Below, in pieces: positions 6,525 through 15,101 of a stretch of DNA of 34,395 nucleotides. Each line of letters begins with the position of its first letter. Within the stretch, counting starts at the first letter, position 1. This DNA comes from Bauldia sp. (GTDB lineage Bacteria; Pseudomonadota; Alphaproteobacteria; Rhizobiales; Kaistiaceae). The position numbers and the translations under genes are program-made. The stretch covers positions 1 through 34,395 of the forward strand of contig NZ_JAGRLA010000017.1 of NCBI RefSeq assembly GCF_020442045.1, in the 5' to 3' direction. The notes beneath the pieces were generated by a model. That model worked only from the letters and a program-made list of their open reading frames with translations. It searched no databases and was not told where the DNA came from.

Positions 6525-7577
6525 CTACCGGGTCTCCGTCACCTTGCTGAGATGCGGCGGCCGGTCCGGGTCGAAGCCGCGTGCCCGCGAGACCGCCTCG
6601 GCGAGCGGGTAGAAACTCTGGATCGTCGCCAGCGGCTGGGCGAAAGGGTGGATGCCGGCGGCGCCCGGAAGCGCCAGCGCATCGGTGATCGCCGCCGGCC
6701 CACAGGCGATGACCGGGACGTCGCGTCCGGTCAGGTCGGCGCCGGTGCCGGCGAGCTCGGGCAGCGCCTGGTCGTCCTGGCTGAAAAGCATCACCGGGAA
6801 GTCGGGCCCGGCAAGGCGCAGCGGGCCGTGCTTCATCTCGGCCGAGCTCAGCGCCTCGGCGTGGATGCCGGAGGTCTCCTTGAGCTTCAGGGCGGCTTCC
6901 TGGGCCACCGCGAAGCCGGGGCCACGTCCGATGACATATAGGCTTTGCGCGCCGGCCAGCATTGGCAACGCCGCCTGCCAGTCACGCGACAAGGCGTCGC
7001 CGAGTAGGTCGGGAAGCCGCTGGACGGTCTCCAGCAGGCCCGTGTCGCCGCTCCAGTGGGCGCCGAGCTGCAGGACGGCGGCGAGCGAGGCGATGTAGGA
7101 CTTGGTCGCGGCGACGCTGCGTTCCGGTCCGGCATGGAGCGGCAGCACCACCTCGCATCGCTCGGCGAGCGGCGACTCCGTGTCGTTGACGATCGCCACG
7201 GTCAGCGCGCCGTCGTCGCCGGCGGCCTCCGCCAGCGTCACGAGGTCCGGGCTCTTTCCCGATTGCGATATGGCTATGAACAGCGCGTCGCGCATCCGTG
7301 GCCGCCGGCCGTAGATCGAGGCGACGGATGGCCCGACCGAAGCCACCACCGTGTCGAGATGGAGTTCGAGCAGGTATTTGGCATAGGTCGCGGCGCTGTC
7401 GGAGGAACCGCGGGCGCAGGTAACCGCGAATTGCGGCCGCCGGTCGCGAAGCCGCTTGCCGAGTTCCTCGCAGGTTGCCTCATTCGCGGCGATCAGCCGG
7501 GCCACCGCGTCCGGTGCCTCCCGCGTCTCGCCGAGCATCAGCGTCGGTGGGGTCTTCGCATCGGTGCTGTCGGTCAT
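6525..7577 (-). CDS. SIS-domain amino-sugar phosphate deaminase/isomerase (NagB-II type)
   Basis: This codes for 350 residues with two tandem SIS domains, like the isomerase half of GlmS but without the glutaminase domain. The motifs are CARGSSDSAATYAKYLLE, ISQSGKSPDLV, SVAATKSYIASLA, IGRGPGFAVAQEAALKLKE and HAEALSSAEMKHGP. The last carries the Glu/His region used for ring opening in GlmS. Such proteins usually deaminate glucosamine-6-phosphate to fructose-6-phosphate. A galactosamine (AgaS) or other sugar substrate is possible. The ATG at 7577 overlaps the kinase stop in ATGA, so the two genes are translationally coupled. With the divergent murQ-like gene this fits recycling of cell-wall amino sugars. 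No nagA deacetylase is present in the window. Confidence 0.9.
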   Translation of the reverse strand: MTDSTDAKTPPTLMLGETREAPDAVARLIAANEATCEELGKRLRDRRPQFAVTCARGSSDSAATYAKYLLELHLDTVVASVGPSVASIYGRRPRMRDALFIAISQSGKSPDLVTLAEAAGDDGALTVAIVNDTESPLAERCEVVLPLHAGPERSVAATKSYIASLAAVLQLGAHWSGDTGLLETVQRLPDLLGDALSRDWQAALPMLAGAQSLYVIGRGPGFAVAQEAALKLKETSGIHAEALSSAEMKHGPLRLAGPDFPVMLFSQDDQALPELAGTGADLTGRDVPVIACGPAAITDALALPGAAGIHPFAQPLATIQSFYPLAEAVSRARGFDPDRPPHLSKVTETR

Positions 7578-8455
7578 TCCCGTTCCTGCCTGGTGAAGGC
7601 TTGTTTCGCCATCAGAATGGCGCCGTCGGCTGCGTCGCTTTCCGGCTCGACGCAGACCGCACGATAGGGTGGGGCGAGCCACGGCAGGATCTCCGGAAAG
7701 ACGCCGCCGATCATCGCCACCTTTGGCGCGCCGACCTCGAGCAGGCGGGCGACGGCGCGGGTCACGTCGCGGGCGGCTTCCTCGAGGATCGGGACCGCCA
7801 ATGCGTCCCGGTTTTCGGCGTGGGCGAAGACGGCCGGCGAGAAGGTGCCATAGTCGCCGGGTGTCGCCTGCGATGCCCATTCGACGGCATTCTGGGCCTG
7901 GTTGTCGAAGCGGGCGAGGACCTCCTCGGCGAGCGGCGTCATCGGCGCCATGCCCTCCAGCGCCCACAGCGAGCGGCGGATGGCATTGCGCCCGATCATC
8001 ATGCCGCTGCCCTCGTCGGCGATGTCGGCGCCCCAGCCGCTGACATTGATGCGCTCGCCATTGACGACGGCGAGGCCGGCAAAGCCGGTCCCGACGATCA
8101 GGATCGCGCCGTCGCGGTCGCCGCAGGCGCCGAGATAGGCGGCATAGGCGTCGGTATCGACCACCACGGAGGCGAAGGGATGCGGCTGTGCGAGGATGAA
8201 GTCGCGGTCCCAGGCCTGCTGCGTCCCGGCGAGCCCGAGGCCGGCATGGACGCGGCCGAGGTCCGCCTCGTCGAGGCCGGCTTCGGCGGCGGCTTCCCGG
8301 CAGGCCTTCAGCACTTCGGCGAAAGCCGGCTCCTTGAGCCGGGCATTGCTGGCGCCGGCCGATCCTTCGCCAAGCATGTTGCCCCGGGCGTCGCGCAGTC
8401 GCGCGCGCGTCCGCGTCGCGCCACCATCGACTCCGATGAACAAGGGATCCGTCAT
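7574..8455 (-). CDS. BadF/BadG/BcrA-type amino-sugar kinase (N-acetylglucosamine kinase-like)
   Basis: This codes for 293 residues. It is an ASKHA-fold kinase. The N-terminal phosphate loop is GVDGGATRTRARL, a second ATP-binding segment is ILIVGTGFAGL, SGWGADIADEGSG follows, and the adenosine motif AMIGGVF lies near the C-terminus. That set is typical of bacterial and eukaryotic N-acetylglucosamine kinases. A MurNAc/GlcNAc kinase (MurK-like) is an alternative given the murQ neighbour. The start at 8455 (MTDPLFIGVDGG) is chosen over longer frames because the fold begins there. The gene overlaps the SIS deaminase start by 4 bases and faces murQ across 143 bases, which should hold two divergent promoters. 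No clear boxes are visible. Confidence 0.88.
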   Translation of the reverse strand: MTDPLFIGVDGGATRTRARLRDARGNMLGEGSAGASNARLKEPAFAEVLKACREAAAEAGLDEADLGRVHAGLGLAGTQQAWDRDFILAQPHPFASVVVDTDAYAAYLGACGDRDGAILIVGTGFAGLAVVNGERINVSGWGADIADEGSGMMIGRNAIRRSLWALEGMAPMTPLAEEVLARFDNQAQNAVEWASQATPGDYGTFSPAVFAHAENRDALAVPILEEAARDVTRAVARLLEVGAPKVAMIGGVFPEILPWLAPPYRAVCVEPESDAADGAILMAKQAFTRQERE

Positions 8456-8598
8456 TCTTCCCCGCAGGTCTCGCCGCCGAAGCAATAGTGGAACACCCCC
8501 GCAAAGCCAACAGCAAAACCGGCCTGCTTCGCGGGCCGTTCCGCCGGCGTGCTACCAATGGCGAGACGATTCCTTCCGGCCGACCGGATTCCCGTTTG

Positions 8599-9480
8599 AT
8601 GGACAGCACCGAGACGATCAGCCCCCGCTATGTCGGCCTCGACACCAGGGACGACGCGAACATCCTCGAAGCCCTTGTCGAAGGGCAGGAGAGGGCGGTC
8701 GCCGCCGCCCGGGCGGCGCGTCCGGCACTCGCCGCGGCCGCCGGTGCGATCGTCGGGCGGCTCGGCGATACCGGCCGGATCGTCTATATCGGCGCCGGCT
8801 CGTCCGGCATCATCGCGGCGCTCGATGGCATGGAGCTCGCCGGCACCTTCGGCTGGCCCGAGGAACGGGTCGCCTATCTGCTTGCCGAGGGCGACCGCAT
8901 CAGGGCTTTTACCGGCGCGCCGGAGGACGATCCGGAGAACGGCCGCAAGGCGATCGCCTCGGTCGGTTCGGTGGCAAGGGACGTGGTCATCGCCGTTGCG
9001 GCCAGCGGCTCGACGCCGTTCACGCTCGCCGCGGTCGCGGCCGCCGCGGAGCAGGGCGCGCTGACGGTCGGCCTCGCCAGCAACGCCGATGCGCCGCTGC
9101 TTGCCGCGGTCGACCTGCCCGTCTTCCTCGATTCCGGGCCGGAGGTGATCGTCGGTTCGACACGGATGGCGGCCGGCACCGCGCAAAAGGCGGCGCTCAA
9201 CATGCTGTCGACGCTGGTCATGATCCGCCTCGGCAGGGTCATCGACGGCCTGATGGTCGATGTCCTGGTCGACAATACCAAGCTGCGGCTCAGGGCGATC
9301 CGGATGCTGGCCTGTCTTGCCGGCTGCGACGAGGCGGCAGCCGGCAAAGCGCTCGATGCCTGCGGCGGACGGGTCAGGCCCGCCGCTCTCGTCGCCCGCG
9401 GCCTTTCACGCGGGGAGGCCGAGGCGGCACTCGCCAATGCCGGCGGCAATCTCCGCAAGGCGCTGGCGTCGCTCGGCTGA
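8599..9480 (+). CDS. murQ: N-acetylmuramic acid 6-phosphate etherase (MurQ-like)
   Basis: This codes for 293 residues, the usual MurQ length (about 300). MurQ removes the lactyl ether from MurNAc-6-phosphate, giving GlcNAc-6-phosphate and D-lactate, in cytoplasmic peptidoglycan recycling. The SIS core is present: YIGAGSSG, LDGMELAGTFGWP containing the likely catalytic Glu, then GAPEDD, VAASGSTPF, VGSTRMAAGTAQK and MVDVLVDNTKLRLRA. The C-terminal UBA-like segment ends GNLRKAL. Some positions depart from the common pattern: the first loop is GSSGII where GSSGRL is usual, and LDGMEL replaces LDAxEx. It may therefore be a divergent subgroup. The ATG at 8599 is the first Met that fits the family. 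It is convergent with the dehydrogenase at 9503. Confidence 0.85.
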   Translation: MDSTETISPRYVGLDTRDDANILEALVEGQERAVAAARAARPALAAAAGAIVGRLGDTGRIVYIGAGSSGIIAALDGMELAGTFGWPEERVAYLLAEGDRIRAFTGAPEDDPENGRKAIASVGSVARDVVIAVAASGSTPFTLAAVAAAAEQGALTVGLASNADAPLLAAVDLPVFLDSGPEVIVGSTRMAAGTAQKAALNMLSTLVMIRLGRVIDGLMVDVLVDNTKLRLRAIRMLACLAGCDEAAAGKALDACGGRVRPAALVARGLSRGEAEAALANAGGNLRKALASLG

Positions 9481-9502
9481 CCTCCGCCAGCCGCGCGCCG
9501 CC

Positions 9503-10552
9503 TTAGATCGTCGCTGGCATCGCCACGCCGAACGTCTCGGCCCAGGGGGCAAGCTTGTCGATGATGCCCGGGTAGAGCGCGAGGCCGTGACGCATGGCGT
9601 CGTGCTTCCTCGCCAGCGCCCGCTCGCCCGGAAGCCGGACCTTCTCCACCCCGACGGCGGGCCGCGACGCGTGGCAGAGCGAGACAAGTTCGCTGGTTGC
9701 GTCGGTAAAGACCGCGCGGCCGGCAAAGGCTTCCGGCTCGAAGATCTGGATGAAGATCGCCGCGCCCCAATAGCCGGGCTGCGGCGCGCGCTTGTCGCCC
9801 GACAGGCCCTGGCTCAGCGACTCGACGACCAGCGCCATGCCGTAGCCCTTGTGGCCGTGGTCGTGGCCGCCGGTCGGCAGCAGGGACCCCTTCGGCTCCT
9901 CGAAGAGGATGCGCGGGTCGTTGGTCGCGTTGCCGGCATGGTCCTGCGCCCATTTGCCGGGAAAGTGCTCGCCATTGGCATTGAGGCGGCCGGCCATGCC
10001 GTTGGTGGTGATCGAGCTGCTCATGTCGATGAGGATCGGGTCGCGCGTCGTCGGGATGCCGACGGCGAAGGGGTCGGGCGTGAAGACCGGGTCGAGCCCG
10101 CCAAACGGCGCCACCGAGGCGACCGCCGGATCGGACGAAGCGATGACGACGACCTGACCCCGGTTGGTGGCGCGGGTCAGATAGGCGGCGAGGCAGGCGA
10201 TGTGGTGGGACTCGCGGACCGACACCGTCGCGACGCCATAGTCGCGCGCCCTTTCGCAGGCGATGTCGATCGCCTTGGCCGTGATCCACACGCCGGAGAG
10301 CCGTCTGGCGTCCCAGAGCAGCGCCGCCTTGTGGTCGGAGAGGACCTCCGGTTCGCCCGTCGCCCGCATCGCGCCGGTTCCGATCTCCTTGAGGTAGTTC
10401 GGTGCGAGCGCGAGACCGTGGGTATCGTGGCCCATCAGGTCGGCCTCGACGAGGATTTCGGCGACTGTCGCGGGCTTGTCGCCGTCCATGCCGGCCGCGG
10501 CGAACAGGGCGGTTGTGAAGTCGATCAGGTCGGCGGCGCGGTAGCGGGTCAT
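9503..10552 (-). CDS. Ldh2/MDH2-family NAD(P)-dependent 2-hydroxyacid dehydrogenase
   Basis: This codes for 349 residues. It belongs to the malate/L-lactate dehydrogenase family unrelated to classical LDH, which oxidises 2-hydroxyacids or reduces cyclic imines or ureidoglycolate. Family marks are EADLMGHDTHGL (37-48), the RESHH segment (113-117) with the catalytic His, DPFAVGIPT, the DMSSS cofactor region and GHKGYGMALVVE. The start at 10552 is chosen because AGGAGGA lies directly upstream; a longer frame to 10582 has no such site. It is the last gene of a minus-strand operon after the aldo/keto reductase and TerC-like genes (47-base gap). The substrate cannot be read from sequence. MurQ releases D-lactate next door, but this family normally acts on L- or other acids. 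Confidence 0.9.
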   Translation of the reverse strand: MTRYRAADLIDFTTALFAAAGMDGDKPATVAEILVEADLMGHDTHGLALAPNYLKEIGTGAMRATGEPEVLSDHKAALLWDARRLSGVWITAKAIDIACERARDYGVATVSVRESHHIACLAAYLTRATNRGQVVVIASSDPAVASVAPFGGLDPVFTPDPFAVGIPTTRDPILIDMSSSITTNGMAGRLNANGEHFPGKWAQDHAGNATNDPRILFEEPKGSLLPTGGHDHGHKGYGMALVVESLSQGLSGDKRAPQPGYWGAAIFIQIFEPEAFAGRAVFTDATSELVSLCHASRPAVGVEKVRLPGERALARKHDAMRHGLALYPGIIDKLAPWAETFGVAMPATI

Positions 10553-10599
10553 GATTCCTCCTCGTCCGGAAACCACGACCATAGCAGAGCCCGCGCGGT

Positions 10600-11274
10600 T
10601 CAGATCAGCCCGCTATCGACCGCGTGCATCACCTCCCGGGCGCCGTCCCAGATCATCGCGACGGCGACCCAGGCGATCAGGATGAGGCCGAGATAGGCGA
10701 TCCAGCGATGGCGGTTGAGCAGTCGCGCGATCAGCGTTGCCGCCAGGCCCATCAGCGCGACCGAAAGGGCAAGACCGACCACCAGCACCCAGAGATGATG
10801 GCGGGCGGTGCCGGCGACCGCCAGCACGTTGTCGAGCGACATCGAGACATCGGCGACGACAATCTGGGTCAGCGCCTGTTTCAGCGTCTTGCATTGCGGC
10901 TTGGCTCCGGCCCCGGATGCGCCGGTGACCGGCCTGCCGTAGAGCTTGCCATCGAGTTCCGCATCGAGCGCGTCGGTGGCGAGCGCCGCCCGCGCGAAAC
11001 CGCCCGAACGCAGCTCGCGCCACAGCTTCCAGGAGACCCAGAGCAGGAGCAGGCCGCCGGCCAGGACCAGGCCGATGACGTTGAGCAGCTCGGCGGTGAA
11101 GACGGCGAAGACGATTCTCAGTCCCGCCGCCGCCACGATGCCGAAGACGATCGCCTTCTTGCGGAGTTCGATCGGAAGCCCCGCCGCCGCCATGCCGACG
11201 ACCACCGCATTGTCGCCGGCAAGGACGAGGTCGATGATGATGACGGTGGCGAGTGCGGTGAGTTCCGAATGCAT
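10600..11274 (-). CDS. TerC/YjbE-family integral membrane protein
   Basis: This codes for 224 residues with about six to seven membrane helices and a hydrophilic loop near 105-130. Two Asp-Asn motifs inside membrane segments mark the family: LVLAGDNAVVVG near the N-terminus and ADVSMSLDNVLAVAG past the middle. TerC-type proteins are linked to tellurite resistance and, in several bacteria, to manganese export. The metal for this protein is unknown. The start at 11274 (MHSELTALATVI) fits family N-termini. It lies 29 bases after the aldo/keto reductase gene and 47 bases before the Ldh2-type gene, all on the minus strand and probably one transcript. Confidence 0.88.
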   Translation of the reverse strand: MHSELTALATVIIIDLVLAGDNAVVVGMAAAGLPIELRKKAIVFGIVAAAGLRIVFAVFTAELLNVIGLVLAGGLLLLWVSWKLWRELRSGGFARAALATDALDAELDGKLYGRPVTGASGAGAKPQCKTLKQALTQIVVADVSMSLDNVLAVAGTARHHLWVLVVGLALSVALMGLAATLIARLLNRHRWIAYLGLILIAWVAVAMIWDGAREVMHAVDSGLI

Positions 11275-11303
11275 CAAATGGCGATGGGTTGGGCGAAAGC
11301 GGC

Positions 11304-12302
11304 TTACGCCGGAACCGGGGCGGTCGCCGCGATCAGTTTCTCGTTCTTCAGGTCGCTCCACAGCGATCCGGGAATGTCGGTCTCCCACCATTCGAGGATC
11401 TGGCTCAGTTCCTCGGCCGAGCGCGGGCCGGGAATGATGCTCGCCACGGCGGGGTGGGCGAGGGGAAAGCGCAGCGCGGCCGCCGGCAACGGAACCCCGT
11501 GCGCGTCGCAGACCCGCGCGATGGCCTTGACGCGGGTCATCACGTCGTCCGGGGCCTTGATGTAGTTCCAGGTCTCGCGGCCGACCAGGATGCCGGAATT
11601 GAAGGGACCGCCGACGACGATCGACGCGCCATGCTTCTCGACCGCCGGCAGCATCGATTCCAGCGGCTCCTGCTCCAGCAGCGTGTAGCGTCCGGCGAGC
11701 AGGAAGCAGTCCCATTGGGCATGCGACAGGGCATCGGCGATGGGCCTGGCCTCGTTGACGCCGATGCCGATCGCCTTGATCTCGCCGCTCGACCGCAGCT
11801 CGTCGAGCGCCTTGGCGGCGCCGTCCATCGCCGCCGCATGCATTTTCGGCTGGGTCTCGGCGCCGTGGGTGAACGTATCGATGTCGTGGATATAGAGGAT
11901 GTCGATGCGGTTGAGGCCGAGCCGCTGGAGGCTGTCCTCGTAGGAGCGCATCACCCCATCATAGGAATAGTCGAAATAAGGCTCGAAGGGCAGCGGCTGG
12001 CGCCAGTCGTCGCCCTGGTTCTGCTCGCCCTTGCGGGGGCGGAGCCGGCGTCCGACCTTGGTCGAGAGCGTCCAGCCCTCGAGATCGCGAAGCGAGTCGC
12101 CGACCAGCCGCTCGGAGCGGCCATAGCCGTAGAAGGGGGCGGTATCGAAATAGCGGATGCCCGAATCGAAGGCCTCGAGGCACAGAATCTTGGCGTCGGC
12201 GTCGGTGAGATCGGCCTGGTTGCCGCCAAGAGTCGCGCCGCCAAGGCCGAGCGTCGTCACTTCCGCGGCGGTGCGGCCAAGCTTGCGTGTTTCGAACTGC
12301 AT
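11304..12302 (-). CDS. Aldo/keto reductase
   Basis: This codes for 332 residues in a full TIM barrel. The catalytic tetrad is visible as Asp53 and Tyr58 in DTAPFYGYGRSE, Lys82 in STKVGR and His139 in LYIHDID. The C-terminal NADP-binding segment reads IIPGPRSAEELSQ. The overall pattern, with DTAPxYGxGxSE and a D-W insert near 99, resembles the D-threo-aldose 1-dehydrogenase / L-fucose dehydrogenase / pyridoxal 4-dehydrogenase branch. A sugar lactone-forming dehydrogenase is therefore plausible but not certain. A GGGGGAAAC segment precedes the ATG. It is the first gene of the operon with the TerC-like and Ldh2-type genes. Confidence 0.92.
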   Translation of the reverse strand: MQFETRKLGRTAAEVTTLGLGGATLGGNQADLTDADAKILCLEAFDSGIRYFDTAPFYGYGRSERLVGDSLRDLEGWTLSTKVGRRLRPRKGEQNQGDDWRQPLPFEPYFDYSYDGVMRSYEDSLQRLGLNRIDILYIHDIDTFTHGAETQPKMHAAAMDGAAKALDELRSSGEIKAIGIGVNEARPIADALSHAQWDCFLLAGRYTLLEQEPLESMLPAVEKHGASIVVGGPFNSGILVGRETWNYIKAPDDVMTRVKAIARVCDAHGVPLPAAALRFPLAHPAVASIIPGPRSAEELSQILEWWETDIPGSLWSDLKNEKLIAATAPVPA

Positions 12303-12455
12303 GCGTTTCCCCCTTTATTGGTTTCTTTCGCAATGAACTGAACCCGCCAGATACATAGGCATCCTGCGCTCGGGTAGCTAGGTCGCGTGGCGGAACGATC
12401 GCCGCCCGGCGGCCTCATTGGCTGGGTCCGGGCGGATCAGGCGGGAATTGCGGGA

Positions 12456-12719
12456 TCAGCGGAGGCAGGTGCCCTTGTAGCGCTTGCCGAAGATGTTGGT
12501 GCGCCAGCAGGAATAGCTGTGCTTGCCGATGACGTAGCCCGCGGCCGCGCCCGCCGCGCCGCCTATCGCCGCGCCGCCGAGCGTGCCGGTGGCCAGGGCG
12601 CCGACGGCCGCGCCGCCCGCCCCGCCGATCACCGCGCCGCGCTCGGCTCGGGTCGTCGTGCAGCCGCTCAGCGCCGCCGCGCTCATCATCAGGGCGAGTG
12701 CCAGGGTTGTCGCCTTCAT
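12456..12719 (-). CDS. Small glycine-zipper lipoprotein
   Basis: This codes for 87 residues. The start at 12719 is preferred because AGGAGG lies 7 bases upstream; the ATG at 12722 is also possible. A lipoprotein signal peptide ends in the lipobox LSGC, giving a lipidated Cys about residue 19. Residues about 27-65 form a glycine zipper (repeated GGAxGG and GAxxG steps), which packs two short helices in or at the membrane. A short tail has two cysteines. Family members resemble outer-membrane 17-kDa antigen / osmotic lipoproteins of alphaproteobacteria. Expected location is the outer membrane, inner leaflet. It stands alone between the aldo/keto reductase and msrQ genes. Confidence 0.85.
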   Translation of the reverse strand: MKATTLALALMMSAAALSGCTTTRAERGAVIGGAGGAAVGALATGTLGGAAIGGAAGAAAGYVIGKHSYSCWRTNIFGKRYKGTCLR

Positions 12720-12846
12720 CATCCGACCTCCTGTTCCGCTGCCGGCGCGCGGGCGAATCCGCGGCGGCTCGGCCAGACGAGGTGCAGTGATAGCGGAAAG
12801 TCCGGGTCGGCGAAATCGCGGAAACGCCGTGCGTTTCCTATTCTCC

Positions 12847-13752
12847 TCAGCCCGTCCGTCCGGCCGGCGCGCCGCGCGCCGCGGTGCCGCCGAATTTGGC
12901 CCGCTTGCGGATCTCGGAGGCCACCGTCACCGCGAGGCCGGCGAAGAGCACCCACCAGGCCGGCCTGATCTGGAAGGAGAAGTCGAGGTTGGCCATCAGC
13001 ACCCGCTCGACGCTCACCCCGGTGGCGATGCCGTACCAGGCGGCCTCGACGACGACGGTAAGCAGGGCGGCGGCGACCGACAGGATGGTCAGCGGCACGA
13101 AGCCCTCCTTGTAGCCGCGCCTGGCCATGATCCGGTAGCCCATCAGCCAGAAATAGAGGCCGCTGACCAGCACCGGCTGGGTCACGTCGATCTTCGACTG
13201 CATGTAGTAGTGGAGGATCGCCAGCGGCGTGATGAAGTAGATCAGCTTGTGCAGGCGGCTCCAGCGGACACCGCCGAGCCGCTTCACCCAGCCGTCGGTC
13301 GAGGTGATGCCGAGCGCGATCAGCCCGAGCAGCGCGACGAAGCCGATCGTCAGGTAGATCCGCGTGACGATCTCCGTCGCCACGAAGCCGAGGTCGAGCT
13401 TGGAATCGAAGATGTAGAGGACGAAGTGGAGCAGGATATAGCAGAGCGCCGAGACGCCGATGATACGGCGCACCTGGATCAGCTTCGACCAGTCGAACAG
13501 CCGTCGCGCCGGGGTCACCGCGAGCGTCACCAGCAGCAGGTAGATCGTCCAGTCGCCGACGAAGTGGATCGCCTCGATATAGGGGCGGGGGCCGAGCGCG
13601 GTCTGTTCGGCCGGCATCCCGGTCAGCGAGCGATAGAGGAGCCACAGCGCCGGAAGGGTGACGAGAACCAGCACCGTCGCCTTGAACGGCGCGAACCGGC
13701 CGGCCCGGTCGTTCCAGGGGAGCTTCTGAGCGATCGTCTTGGTCTGGGCCAC
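12847..13752 (-). CDS. msrQ: Heme-binding membrane subunit MsrQ (YedZ family)
   Basis: This codes for 301 residues with about six membrane helices, of the ferric-reductase-like transmembrane family. MsrQ carries b-type heme and feeds electrons from the respiratory chain to MsrP, the periplasmic methionine sulfoxide reductase. Typical marks are HFVGDWTIYLLL, LVTLAVTPARRL, RRIIGVSALCYILLHFVLYI with a heme histidine, and WSRLHKLIYFITPLAILHYYMQSK with further histidines. The start is the GTG at 13752, with GAGGAG 8 bases upstream; the 27 residues before it in the open frame are not family-like. The C-terminal tail is longer than usual. No msrP lies on either side. Confidence 0.9.
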   Translation of the reverse strand: MAQTKTIAQKLPWNDRAGRFAPFKATVLVLVTLPALWLLYRSLTGMPAEQTALGPRPYIEAIHFVGDWTIYLLLVTLAVTPARRLFDWSKLIQVRRIIGVSALCYILLHFVLYIFDSKLDLGFVATEIVTRIYLTIGFVALLGLIALGITSTDGWVKRLGGVRWSRLHKLIYFITPLAILHYYMQSKIDVTQPVLVSGLYFWLMGYRIMARRGYKEGFVPLTILSVAAALLTVVVEAAWYGIATGVSVERVLMANLDFSFQIRPAWWVLFAGLAVTVASEIRKRAKFGGTAARGAPAGRTG

Positions 13753-13932
13753 GTCTCGTTCTCCTCGCCCGCAATATTGGCGGCGGATCGGGTCCGCGCA
13801 ATGCAGATACGCCGTTTGCGGCCTCACAGTCACGTCACGTATTCGTCAGGATTTCTCGCGTTCCGCGCCGCGCCGGCGTGATTGCTTGCGTGATTTGGGC
13901 TAAGCCGATGGCGGATGTCGGGAGGTTGCCGG

Positions 13933-14328
13933 ATGGCCTATTGGTCGGCGCGCGTCATTTTGTGGCTGATTGCGGTTTGCTACGGCGTCTTCGCCTTCGG
14001 CCATGCGCTGAACATTTTCGGCATGGGCGGCTTCGACTGGGCGAACGCCCCGCTTTCCTGGCAGTTGATCGACGTTCTCTATCTCGCCGCCGACCTCGCC
14101 GTGGTCTACGGCTTCGTCCTGCTGCGGCCGATCGGCTTCGTCGCCTTCCTCGTCGCCGTGGTCAGCCAGTTCGTGCTCTATTGGGCGGTGGCGCCCGGCG
14201 CCGGCGCGGCGGATGCGGCCGGCTCGGCATTCCCTGGCTATTTCGTCCCCTTTCACGTGGCGACCATCGCATTGGTTCTGGTCGCCGTCTTCCTGCTGTG
14301 GCGGCGCGACGCGCGGGAGGCGGCGTAG
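13933..14328 (+). CDS. Small four-helix membrane protein
   Basis: This codes for 131 residues. The start at 13933 has GGAGG 7 bases upstream; the frame could begin at 13915 but without a better site. Four hydrophobic segments at about 6-24, 46-64, 67-86 and 104-124 predict an inner-membrane protein. The C-terminal end is charged (RRDAREAA) and probably cytoplasmic. No catalytic or metal-binding motif is visible, although there are isolated His residues in the first and last helices. It is divergent from msrQ over 180 bases and followed by the methyltransferase gene after 89 bases. Function unknown. Confidence 0.82.
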   Translation: MAYWSARVILWLIAVCYGVFAFGHALNIFGMGGFDWANAPLSWQLIDVLYLAADLAVVYGFVLLRPIGFVAFLVAVVSQFVLYWAVAPGAGAADAAGSAFPGYFVPFHVATIALVLVAVFLLWRRDAREAA

Positions 14329-14417
14329 GCGGCGACGCGGCGGGGGCCGGTTGCCGGTTGCGCCCTTGCCTTTCGCGGGACAGAGTCAGCGCGACCATCC
14401 ACAAGGAGCGAGCAGGG

Positions 14418-15083
14418 ATGTCACGCGGATCGATCGGGCTCAGCAAGCGCCTCAACGACTATATCGTCGGCGCCCATACCGCCGAGCATCCGGTCCTGAC
14501 GAAACTGCGCGAGGAAACCGCCTCGCTGCCGCAGGCGGAGATGCAGATCGCGCCGGAGCAGGGGCATTTCCTAGCCTTCCTCGTCCGCCTGATCGGCGCG
14601 AGGACGGTGCTCGAGGTCGGCACCTTCACCGGCTACAGCGCGCTCGCCGTGGCGCTCGCTTTGCCGGCCGACGGGCGGCTCGTCGCCTGCGATGTCAGCG
14701 AGGAATGGACCAGCATCGGCAAGCGCCACTGGCTGCAGGCCGGCATGGCGGAGCGGATCGAGCTCCGCATAGCGCCGGCGCTGGAGACACTGGAGGCGCT
14801 GAAGAGGGAGGGGATGTCGGGCCGCTTCGACATGGCCTTCGTCGATGCGCAGAAGTCGGAATACGACGCCTATTACGAAGCCTGCCTCGGTCTCGTCCGG
14901 CTCGGCGGGCTGATCACCTTCGACAACATGCTGATGAGCGGCGACGTGGCGGAGCCGGGTGCCGGCGGCAAGGGCGTCGCCGCGGTCCGCGCCCTCAACG
15001 CCAGGATCGCGACCGATCCGCGGGTCGATGCCGTCCTGCTCCCGGTCGGCGACGGCATGACGCTGGCCCGCCGGGTCGCCTGA
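14418..15083 (+). CDS. SAM-dependent O-methyltransferase (class I, family 3)
   Basis: This codes for 221 residues, typical of the bacterial CCoAOMT/catechol O-methyltransferase-like group. The SAM-binding motif is EVGTFTGYS (66-74), the acidic residue after strand 2 is in CDVSE (91-95), FVDAQK (141-146) supplies metal and catalytic residues, and TFDN (167-170) is the second metal site. The product would be an O-methylated catechol or similar compound plus S-adenosylhomocysteine. AAGGAG precedes the ATG by 9 bases. It is convergent, 18 bases away, with a gene for an S-adenosylhomocysteine-hydrolase-like protein. Confidence 0.93.
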   Translation: MSRGSIGLSKRLNDYIVGAHTAEHPVLTKLREETASLPQAEMQIAPEQGHFLAFLVRLIGARTVLEVGTFTGYSALAVALALPADGRLVACDVSEEWTSIGKRHWLQAGMAERIELRIAPALETLEALKREGMSGRFDMAFVDAQKSEYDAYYEACLGLVRLGGLITFDNMLMSGDVAEPGAGGKGVAAVRALNARIATDPRVDAVLLPVGDGMTLARRVA

Positions 15084-15101
15084 TCGCGGCTCGGGTGCCC
15101 C

